The position numbers and the translations under genes were made by a program. Shown one piece after another: positions 24,368 through 31,128 of a DNA stretch of 64,000 nt (positions are counted from its first letter, which is position 1; every line of letters begins with the position of its first letter). Source of the stretch: Pusillimonas sp. (GTDB lineage: Bacteria > Pseudomonadota > Gammaproteobacteria > Burkholderiales > Burkholderiaceae_B); the NCBI RefSeq assembly GCF_029263785.1, contig NZ_JAJUFE010000004.1, positions 1-64,000 of the forward strand. Direction: 5' to 3'. Below the pieces are notes generated by a model. The model was not told where the DNA came from, did not search any database, and saw only the letters and a program-made list of their open reading frames with translations.

Positions 24368-24961
24368 ATGGGACGTCGTCGCGAATTTGACGTAGAAGAA
24401 GCACTTGACGCGATACTTTGCGTTTTTTGGCGTAAAGGGTATGAAGGTGCGTCATACGCCGATCTGACACAAGCGGCAGGCGTGGAACGCCCTGCCCTTT
24501 ACGCGGCATTCGGCAACAAAGAGGAGCTCTTTCGCAAGGCGCTAGAGCGTTACTACGAGCGATATATGAACTTCATCCCCGAGGCCCTGGAGCAGCCCAC
24601 GGCACTTGAAGTGGCCAAGCACGTGCTTTATCGCTCGGTGGAACTCAATACGCGATACCCTGAACATGCAGGATGTCTCGGCATCAACGGTGTATTAGCC
24701 GGATCGGACGCCGCAGAACCTGTACGGCAGGCATTGATAGACTTTCGTGCCGCGGGAGAAACACTACTTCGTGAGCGATTCGAACGGGCGAAAGCAGAAG
24801 GTGACTTGCAAGCTACAGCTCAGCCCGCTGTACTTGCCGCATTTGTAATGGCCATGCTGCATGGAATGGCGGTGCAGGCAAAGGCCGGCTTCAGCCGCAG
24901 CACTCTGGAAGCAGTCGCCGCGCAGGCCCTCTCTGGGTGGCCCACCAAACAGACTCAATGA
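24368..24961 (+). CDS. TetR/AcrR family transcriptional regulator
   Basis: 197 residues. The N-terminal helix-turn-helix domain spans about 6-52, with the recognition helix in ASYADLTQAAGVERPALYAAF followed by GNKEELF. The C-terminal ligand domain contains H-A-G-C-L-G-I-N and belongs to the YcdC/TetR_C-like group often linked to oxidoreductases. It probably represses the divergent SDR-RidA unit and itself through the palindrome at 24279-24292. The inducing ligand is unknown. Confidence 0.92.
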   Translation: MGRRREFDVEEALDAILCVFWRKGYEGASYADLTQAAGVERPALYAAFGNKEELFRKALERYYERYMNFIPEALEQPTALEVAKHVLYRSVELNTRYPEHAGCLGINGVLAGSDAAEPVRQALIDFRAAGETLLRERFERAKAEGDLQATAQPAVLAAFVMAMLHGMAVQAKAGFSRSTLEAVAAQALSGWPTKQTQ

Positions 24962-24996
24962 ATAGCAGTTACCAAATCAATCCGGATAGAAGAAAG

Positions 24997-25023
24997 CCCC
25001 GTCCTCTTATGGGAACGGGGCCA
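24997..25023. terminator. Hairpin after TetR gene, possibly bidirectional
   Basis: GCCCCGT and ACGGGGC pair with a 12-nt loop. In the minus direction it is followed by a U-rich tail (CUUUCUUC). The stretch 25024-25325 has open frames on both strands, none with a recognisable product, and I do not call a gene there. Confidence 0.5.
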
Positions 25024-25325
25024 TCCAGACTTCAATGAATCAGTTCAGAACCGCGTAAGCGTCCGCTCAACACACCTTGAGCGAGTGTAGCGCTGGGCGA
25101 ATAGTCCCAATTGCGATCACTGATGACGGCCATGATGCATTCGCCAATATGGAGTCGTCTATCCAACATGATGTGCTGTGGTTGGCCAGAGATCTCGCTA
25201 CCGAGGCGCATGCCAAGCTTGTGGTGAAGGCGTCGGGGTAAAAGCTTTCTACGCTGTTTCAACAAACAAAAAATCTGCGGATGAAACGACTATCCGCACA
25301 TGGCCGAATGCCGACACGGCAGGAC

Positions 25326-25625
25326 TCAGCCATGCGTCGTCAGCGGTTCAACCGTCAGCTTAAAACCCATGGCATGGATAACCTTGAACAGCGTCTCAGA
25401 GCTTGGCGCGCGCTCACCAGAAAGACTTTTGTAAAGGCTTTCCCGAGACAGCCCCGTATCACGCGCTAATTGTGTCATACCTCGGGCTCTAGCGATGTCG
25501 CCCAATGCTGCCGCCAACAGCGCTGGATCGCCGTCTTCAATTGCGGCCTGAAGGTAAGCGGCAATATCTGCCTCATCGTTGAGGTAGTTGGATACATCAA
25601 ACGGACGGGTCTTGATCTTGCTCAT
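25326..25625 (-). CDS. Antitoxin of a type II toxin-antitoxin module (HigA/XRE-like)
   Basis: 99 residues of the addiction-module antidote family. The helix-turn-helix is in MTQLARDTGLSRESLYKSL, followed by the conserved ERAPSSETLFKVIHAMGFKL. The N-terminal half (PFDVSNYLNDEADIAAYLQAA) wraps the toxin in the family. It would bind the toxin and repress the shared promoter. Its start lies 29 bp inside the toxin gene end, the usual toxin-first order. The antitoxin appears intact although the toxin does not. Confidence 0.88.
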   Translation of the reverse strand: MSKIKTRPFDVSNYLNDEADIAAYLQAAIEDGDPALLAAALGDIARARGMTQLARDTGLSRESLYKSLSGERAPSSETLFKVIHAMGFKLTVEPLTTHG

Positions 25626-25916
25626 TTCGTAACTCCTGAGCTAAAGCCTTGGCTCGTTCAGTATCTCTCTTCTGGCCGGATTTGTTGCCTCCGCCAAGCA
25701 TCATAATTACTGTACTTCCGCGCATGGTGTAATACATCCGCCAGCCTGGACCGAAGACTTCGCGCATTTCCCACACGATGTCCCCGACAGATTTATGGTC
25801 GCCAAGCTTGCCAAGCGACGCCTTTCTTAGACGGAGCTGCAGCCGCGCGCGTGTTGTACGATCATTTAAGCTACCGAGCAATGTATAAATTGCCCTGTTT
25901 CAATGATGCTGTACAT
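25597..25916 (-). pseudogene. Frameshifted RelE/HigB-type toxin (addiction module killer protein)
   Basis: From the ATG at 25916 the frame reads MYSIIETGQFIH and then meets a stop after 16 codons. The family sequence continues in another frame from about 25878 (L-G-S-L-N-D-R-T) to the stop at 25597, with the conserved segments EMREVFGPGWRMYY and GGGNKSGQKRD. Inserting one G in the TG at 25880-25879 would restore a Trp codon and join the two parts as FIHWLGSLNDR, which matches family expectation. A TTG at 25881 could start a shortened 94-residue product. I infer a one-base deletion that inactivates or truncates the toxin; a sequencing error cannot be excluded. Confidence 0.75.
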
Positions 25917-25924
25917 AGACATAT

Positions 25925-25942
25925 TGTAGCCCTGTGGCTACA
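25925..25942. promoter_or_regulatory. Inverted repeat upstream of the toxin-antitoxin module
   Basis: TGTAGCC and GGCTACA with a 4-bp spacer lie 9 bp upstream of the toxin ATG, the expected position of an autoregulatory operator bound by the antitoxin. A second inverted repeat (CCTCAAT/ATTGAGG, 25994-26020) lies further out in this AT-rich gap. Confidence 0.6.
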
Positions 25943-26068
25943 CCAAGCAATAATTATTTTTACGTAGACTAGGGTGACCTGTCCGGGAATTTTCCTCAAT
26001 ATATCCCTCACTAATTGAGGAATGTACGCATATTATTTAAACCACCCAGGCAGTAAACCACCCAAGCA

Positions 26069-26105
26069 GAAAAAACCCGCAAAGCCAATGGCCATGCGGG
26101 TTTTT
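26069..26105. terminator. Bidirectional terminator after icd
   Basis: The CCCGCA...TGCGGG stem (26076-26100) is extended by an inner GGCC/GGCT pairing. It has A6 on its left and T5 on its right, giving a U tail in either direction. It lies 29 bp past the icd stop. Confidence 0.85.
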
Positions 26106-26133
26106 AGACTTCAGCAGACAGCTGTAGACAATA

Positions 26134-27390
26134 TTACATATTGTCGATCATCACCTGACCAAAGCCCGAGCACGACACCTGGGTCGCACCTTCCATCAGG
26201 CGGGCGAAGTCGTAGGTGACCTTCTTGGACAAGATGGCTTTTTCCATGCTGCTGATGATGAGGTCGGCAGCCTCGGTCCAGCCCATGTGACGCAGCATCA
26301 TTTCGGCGGACAAGATTTCGGAACCAGGGTTGACGTAATCTTTGCCGGCGTACTTGGGAGCGGTACCGTGGGTTGCTTCGAACATGGCGACGGAGTCGGA
26401 CAGGTTCGCACCAGGGGCGATACCAATACCACCAACCTGTGCAGCCAGCGCATCGGATACGTAGTCGCCATTAAGGTTCAGCGTAGCGATGACGTCGTAT
26501 TCGGCAGGACGCAGCAGGATCTGTTGCAGGAAAGCGTCGGCGATGGAATCCTTGACCGTGATCTCGCGACCGGTCTTGGGATTCTTGAACTTGCACCATG
26601 GGCCGCCGTCGATAAGTTCGGCGCCAAACTCTTTTTGAGCCAGCTCGTAACCCCAGTCGCGGAAGCCACCTTCGGTGAACTTCATGATGTTGCCCTTGTG
26701 AACCAGGGTGACGGACGAGCGATCGTTGTCGATAGCGTACTGGATGGCTTTACGGACCAGGCGCTGGGTACCTTCACGCGAGACAGGCTTGACACCAATG
26801 CCCGAGGTTTCGGGGAAACGGATCTTGTCGACGCCCATTTCATTTTGCAGGAAGTCGATCAGTTTCTTGGCGCTGGCGCTTTCGGCCTCGAATTCGATAC
26901 CGGCATAGATATCTTCCGAGTTTTCACGGAAGATGACCATGTTGGTTTTTTCGGGCTCTTTGACAGGTGAGGGAACACCCTTGAAGTACTGAATGGGACG
27001 CAGGCAGACGTAAAGATCGAGCTGCTGACGCAGGGCAACGTTAAGCGAACGGATACCGCCGCCTACGGGAGTTGTCAGGGGGCCCTTGATGGACACCACA
27101 TATTCCTTGACAGCGTCGAGCGTCTCGTCGGGCAGCCAGACGTCAGGACCATACACTTTGGTCGATTTCTCGCCGGCGTAGACTTCCATCCAGTGGATCT
27201 TGCGCTTGCCGTTGTAGGCTTTTTGCACGGCGGCGTCAACGACCTTGAGCATGACCGGAGTAATGTCGGCACCCGTGCCGTCGCCTTCGATATACGGAAT
27301 GACCGGTTCGTCGGGAACGTTAAGCGAAAAATCGGCGTTGACCGTGATTTTTTGGCCCGCCTCGGGGACCTTGATGTGCTGATAAGACAT
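26134..27390 (-). CDS. icd: Isocitrate dehydrogenase (NADP+)
   Basis: 418 residues from the ATG at 27390 ([12 protein letters not shown]); the frame is open further upstream but the extra residues do not fit the family. The substrate loop [18 protein letters not shown] includes the serine that AceK-type kinases phosphorylate, and the metal and NADP regions ([26 protein letters not shown]) are intact. It converts isocitrate to 2-oxoglutarate and supplies NADPH. A 16-bp palindrome covers its promoter (27450-27465), so transcriptional control with other TCA-cycle genes is likely. Confidence 0.97.
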   Translation of the reverse strand: MSYQHIKVPEAGQKITVNADFSLNVPDEPVIPYIEGDGTGADITPVMLKVVDAAVQKAYNGKRKIHWMEVYAGEKSTKVYGPDVWLPDETLDAVKEYVVSIKGPLTTPVGGGIRSLNVALRQQLDLYVCLRPIQYFKGVPSPVKEPEKTNMVIFRENSEDIYAGIEFEAESASAKKLIDFLQNEMGVDKIRFPETSGIGVKPVSREGTQRLVRKAIQYAIDNDRSSVTLVHKGNIMKFTEGGFRDWGYELAQKEFGAELIDGGPWCKFKNPKTGREITVKDSIADAFLQQILLRPAEYDVIATLNLNGDYVSDALAAQVGGIGIAPGANLSDSVAMFEATHGTAPKYAGKDYVNPGSEILSAEMMLRHMGWTEAADLIISSMEKAILSKKVTYDFARLMEGATQVSCSGFGQVMIDNM

Positions 27391-27438
27391 GGACGCTCCA
27401 GTTTGCTGCTTAAAAGGAAGATTCAGTGAAACTGCAAC

Positions 27439-27465
27439 ATTATAAACCAAGTCTTATATAAGACT
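27439..27465 (-). promoter_or_regulatory. icd promoter with overlapping 16-bp palindrome
   Basis: AGTCTTATATAAGACT (27450-27465) is a perfect palindrome. In minus-strand sense TATAAT at 27444-27439 is a good -10, and the palindrome fills the -10/-35 spacer, a repressor position. TCTTATATAAGA-type sites occur upstream of TCA-cycle genes in betaproteobacteria and have been linked to a GntR-type regulator; that link is from memory of the family and not shown here. Confidence 0.6.
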
Positions 27466-27590
27466 AAGACCCGGAAAAATGGCTCGACATCAATTTTACC
27501 GGCTAACACCCTTTCTGCCGAATCAAAACGTGACAAGCCGACCATGCCCACCGGTTACACTAACGTTTTGAATTTCAAGCTGTTCCGTAC

Positions 27591-28019
27591 ATGTTCAACC
27601 CTTCCCGCGAACAGGTTCGCCATTTTTTTACAGACGCCTGGCGAAAGCACCGACAAGCCGGCATCCTGACCCCATTGGAAAGCATGGCGGTGGACTGGAT
27701 CCTGCAACACCCCGAATACCACGGCGTACTCGAGCACCCCGATGCCGTTGACGCCGACTTTCCGGTTGAAGGCGGGCAGACCAATCCCTTTTTGCATTTG
27801 TCCATGCATCTTGCCATCAGCGAGCAGCTATCCATCGACCATCCGCCGGGCATCAAGGCCGCGTACGACCAACTGCTTGCCACCCGTGACGCGCACGAAG
27901 CCGTCCACGAAATCATGGAGTGCCTGGGCGAAGTCGTCTGGGAGGCCCAACGAATGGGCACGCCTTTCAGCAACGACACCTATCTGGACCTCATCCGGCG
28001 CCGCGTTACACGCCTTTAG
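27591..28019 (+). CDS. DUF1841 family protein
   Basis: 142 residues, the family length, with MFNPSREQVRHFF at the start and the conserved NPFLHLSMHLAISEQLSID block near 65-83, plus HEIMECLGEVVWEAQR. It is soluble, rich in His and acidic residues, and of unknown function. DUF1841 is common in beta- and gammaproteobacteria and often sits beside the small cytochromes c found next to it here. It is convergent with those cytochromes and separated from them by a terminator. Confidence 0.9.
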   Translation: MFNPSREQVRHFFTDAWRKHRQAGILTPLESMAVDWILQHPEYHGVLEHPDAVDADFPVEGGQTNPFLHLSMHLAISEQLSIDHPPGIKAAYDQLLATRDAHEAVHEIMECLGEVVWEAQRMGTPFSNDTYLDLIRRRVTRL

Positions 28020-28027
28020 ACGAGGCG

Positions 28028-28055
28028 AAAAAAAGCCCCCGATGCTTCGAGGGCT
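28028..28055 (-). terminator. Intrinsic terminator after the cytochrome c pair
   Basis: In minus-strand sense, a 9-bp stem with one mismatch (28055-28047 with 28042-28034) is followed by seven U residues. Confidence 0.82.
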
Positions 28056-28078
28056 CTTCCAGGCTTGGGCAAACAGAG

Positions 28079-28441
28079 TTATTTGCTTACCGACAAAGGC
28101 GAAGGCAGCGAAGCCAGCCAAGCCGAAATATTTGCGATGTCTTCGTCGCTGAGCTGCTGCACCATGGCACCCATCACGGCATTCTTGCGCACGTTCGACG
28201 AGGCAGGAGCGCCCGCTTGTCCACGCTTGTATGCCTTGAGCGAGTGCGCAAGGTAATCGGCGTGCTGGCCGGCGAGTATCGGGTAAGAGGGCAACGTTGA
28301 TGTCTTGGCATCCGCACCATGGCACGAAGCACAGGTGTACTTTTGGAAGGCTTCCTGGCCGGCAGCGAGATCGGCTGCATGGACCGAGGCACCAAAGGCC
28401 GTTACGAGGGAAGCCGTCAAGGCAAGAGTCAGTTTTTTCAT
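28079..28441 (-). CDS. Periplasmic class I cytochrome c (second of a pair)
   Basis: 120 residues from the ATG at 28441. A signal peptide (MKKLTLALTASLVTAFG, ending A-H-A) is followed by one heme-binding C-A-S-C-H and a distal methionine candidate in AVMGAMVQQL. It is similar to one half of cytochrome c4. It lies 13 bp after the first cytochrome gene, so the pair is co-transcribed and probably forms a small electron shuttle to a terminal oxidase. Confidence 0.9.
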   Translation of the reverse strand: MKKLTLALTASLVTAFGASVHAADLAAGQEAFQKYTCASCHGADAKTSTLPSYPILAGQHADYLAHSLKAYKRGQAGAPASSNVRKNAVMGAMVQQLSDEDIANISAWLASLPSPLSVSK

Positions 28442-28454
28442 GTCGGCTCCCGAA

Positions 28455-28805
28455 TTACTTGAGGCTGGAATAGTAGGCGGCCAGGTCGGCCATGTCTTGC
28501 TCGCTAAGGGTACGCGCGATGGCTTCCATCGTGGGGAAGGTGCGCCCGCCGTTAGCATATTCCTTTAGTGCAGCCACGATGTACTCGGCGTTTTGTCCGG
28601 CGATCATCGGTACATGGTAGACCTCGGGAAAACTGGCTTTGTATCCCTTGATTCCATGACAGCCGATGCACATAGAAATTTTATCGACTGCCGCTTTTGC
28701 ATCGCCCACGGGCGCGTCGGCGGCCAGGGCCGGAGTGGCGATTCCACAGAATGCCGATACGGCCAGCGCAGAAATTGTGCGCTTGAAATTAATTCGCAAC
28801 TTCAT
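28455..28805 (-). CDS. Periplasmic class I cytochrome c (first of a pair)
   Basis: 116 residues from the ATG at 28805, the start that gives a signal peptide (FKRTISALAVSAFCG, ending A-L-A). Heme binding is by C-I-G-C-H, followed by G-I-K-G-Y and the segment VYHVPMIAGQNAEYI typical of c4-like domains; M in TFPTMEAIA may be the axial ligand. Two single-heme proteins in tandem replace a single di-heme c4. It is divergent from the MoxR gene. Confidence 0.9.
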   Translation of the reverse strand: MKLRINFKRTISALAVSAFCGIATPALAADAPVGDAKAAVDKISMCIGCHGIKGYKASFPEVYHVPMIAGQNAEYIVAALKEYANGGRTFPTMEAIARTLSEQDMADLAAYYSSLK

Positions 28806-28957
28806 ATTCGCTCTTTTTAGCAGTAGATAAAGGCCGGCCCTCAACCCCTCACGACCGACGAACCCGTAGGATTGTACGATAATTGAAGCCAAAGCTGCCA
28901 TGTATGACGACAATCTCTGTGGCACATGGCATAAATGATCATAGACACGGAAACACC

Positions 28958-29818
28958 ATGACATCAAACTCCCCCTCTACCCAGCGCTTTGAAGGAACCG
29001 AACGTTACGTCGCCACCGACGATCTGAAACTGGCAGTCAATGCCGCCTTGTCGCTCCAGAGACCATTGCTGGTCAAGGGCGAGCCCGGCACCGGCAAGAC
29101 CATGCTGGCCGAAGAGGTGGCAGCATCACTGGGTCGTCCGCTATTGCAATGGCATATCAAATCAACCACCAAGGCCAACCAGGGGCTGTATGAATACGAC
29201 GCCGTGTCGCGCCTGCGTGATTCGCAGCTTGGAGACGAAAAGGTACGCGATATCAGCAACTACATCGTCAAGGGTGTTTTGTGGCGCGCGTTTGAATCGG
29301 ACGAACCCGTGGTGGTGCTGATTGACGAAATCGACAAGGCGGACATCGAGTTTCCGAACGATTTGCTGCGCGAACTGGATCGCATGGAGTTTCATGTTTA
29401 TGAAACCCGGCAGACCATCCGGGCCACACACCGCCCTTTGATCATCATCACGTCGAACAACGAAAAAGACCTTCCTGACGCCTTTTTGCGTCGCTGTTTC
29501 TTCCACTATATCAGCTTCCCCGACCCGGAAACCATGCGTGATATTGTGTCCGTCCATTTCCCGACCATCAAGCAAGACGTGCTGTCTGCAGCGCTCGAAA
29601 CTTTCTTTGCGCTGCGTGACGCACCTGGGCTGAAGAAGAAACCCTCGACGTCCGAGTTCCTGGACTGGCTGCGCCTTCTGATGAATGAGGCCGTGCCCGC
29701 CAGCCAGATAACCAGCCCCGACGAGCTCCCCGTCATGGCGGGCGCCTTGCTGAAGAACGAGCAAGACCTGACCTTGCTACAGCGTCTGGCTGCAATCAGC
29801 CGCGCCAGCCGCCGTTGA
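28958..29818 (+). CDS. MoxR-family AAA+ ATPase
   Basis: 286 residues from the ATG at 28958. The Walker A motif is GEPGTGKT (41-48), Walker B is VVVLIDEIDKAD, and sensor 1 is IIITSNNEKDLPDAF with the arginine finger region LRRCFFHYI. MoxR ATPases act as chaperones that insert cofactors or mature metalloenzymes, working with a VWA protein. Exactly such a partner follows after 40 bp. The client enzyme of this pair is not encoded nearby. Confidence 0.92.
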   Translation: MTSNSPSTQRFEGTERYVATDDLKLAVNAALSLQRPLLVKGEPGTGKTMLAEEVAASLGRPLLQWHIKSTTKANQGLYEYDAVSRLRDSQLGDEKVRDISNYIVKGVLWRAFESDEPVVVLIDEIDKADIEFPNDLLRELDRMEFHVYETRQTIRATHRPLIIITSNNEKDLPDAFLRRCFFHYISFPDPETMRDIVSVHFPTIKQDVLSAALETFFALRDAPGLKKKPSTSEFLDWLRLLMNEAVPASQITSPDELPVMAGALLKNEQDLTLLQRLAAISRASRR

Positions 29819-29858
29819 GGCGATCCGCAATGACTGGCCGACCTACAGGAAGCGCGTG

Positions 29859-31031
29859 ATGCTGACGGACTTTTTCTATCATCTGAGGGCCCACAAGCTA
29901 CCGGTATCCGTGCAGGAATATCTGACGCTGCTGGAAACGCTCAGATCCGGCGTCATGCCCCCAACACTCGACGACTTCTATCATGTTGCCCGCATGACGC
30001 TGGTCAAGGACGAGACACTGTTCGACCGCTTCGATCAAGCGTTCGGCTCGTTTTACAAGCAGCTCGAGGCCGCCCTGCCGGCAGACAAGGAAATTCCCCT
30101 GGACTGGTTCCTGAAGGAATTTCAGAAGCACCTCACGCCCGAAGAAAAAGCGGCCATCGAGAAGCATGGCTGGGACAAGCTCATGGAGCTCTTCAAGCAG
30201 CGCCTTGAAGAGCAAAAAGAGCGCCATGCCGGCGGTAACAAATGGATAGGCACCGGCGGCACCTCTGCGTTCGGCCACGGGGGCTATCATCCCGAAGGCA
30301 TTCGGATGGGTGGCCCGTCCGCCGGCAATCGAACAGCGGTCAAGGTGTGGGAAAAGCGGGAATTCCGGGACTATGACGACCAGCAGGAACTGGGCACGCG
30401 CAACTTCAAGATGGCATTGCGGCGCTTGCGTCGTTTTGCTCGCGAAGGTGCCGAGCTTGAGCTGGATCTGGATGACACGATACGGAGTACCGCCCGTAAC
30501 GCAGGGTTCCTCGACCTTCAGATGGTTCCCGAGCGTCATAACGCAGTAAAGGTACTGATGCTGCTGGATGTTGGCGGAAGTATGGACGATCATATCCAGC
30601 GCGTGGAAGAACTGTTTTCCGCGGCGCGCAGCGAATTTCGCCACCTGGAAGTGTTCTATTTTCATAACTGTCCATACGAATCGTTATGGAAGGACAATCG
30701 CAGACGCAGAACCGAACGTTTCGACACCTGGGATATCTTGCGCACCTATAACGAAGACTGGCGCCTGATCATCGTCGGCGATGCCACCATGAGCCCATAC
30801 GAAATTCTGCATCCGGGAGGCTCCGTGGAACACAACAACCGCGAAACCGGTGCGACCTGGCTGCAGCGCCTGCTGGACAACTGGCCGCATGCGGCATGGC
30901 TGAATCCCGAGCCCGAAGGTTATTGGCCATACCGCCAGTCGATCTCCATTATCAAGAACATCATGCATGATCGAATGTACAGTGTGACAGTCAGTGGCCT
31001 TGAGCAAGCCATGAGGGATCTGTCCAAATGA
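29859..31031 (+). CDS. VWA-domain protein, CoxE-like, partner of MoxR
   Basis: 390 residues from the ATG at 29859; a GTG directly before it is an alternative, and AGGAAG precedes both. The N-terminal two thirds are helical, with a Gly-rich linker (GGTSAFGHGGYHPEGIRMGG). The VWA domain begins near 230, with a metal-site motif DVGGSM (Asp-x-Gly-x-Ser form, usual for this CoxE-like group) and later D-A-T-M-S-P-Y-E. With MoxR it is expected to form a cytoplasmic maturation chaperone. Confidence 0.9.
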   Translation: MLTDFFYHLRAHKLPVSVQEYLTLLETLRSGVMPPTLDDFYHVARMTLVKDETLFDRFDQAFGSFYKQLEAALPADKEIPLDWFLKEFQKHLTPEEKAAIEKHGWDKLMELFKQRLEEQKERHAGGNKWIGTGGTSAFGHGGYHPEGIRMGGPSAGNRTAVKVWEKREFRDYDDQQELGTRNFKMALRRLRRFAREGAELELDLDDTIRSTARNAGFLDLQMVPERHNAVKVLMLLDVGGSMDDHIQRVEELFSAARSEFRHLEVFYFHNCPYESLWKDNRRRRTERFDTWDILRTYNEDWRLIIVGDATMSPYEILHPGGSVEHNNRETGATWLQRLLDNWPHAAWLNPEPEGYWPYRQSISIIKNIMHDRMYSVTVSGLEQAMRDLSK

Positions 31032-31128
31032 ACTTGTGTGACGCCCCAGACTCCAAGGTAGCATTTGGCATTCGTATCCGAATGCCCTCTGACCGCATTT
31101 GCCCCTTCTTCACCGGAACACAAACAAT

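Noticed and set aside
30599-30640. Suspected loss of the MIDAS motif in the VWA protein (DVGGS instead of DxSxS)
   Set aside because: The Asp-x-Gly-x-Ser form is usual for this CoxE-like group, so it is not a defect.
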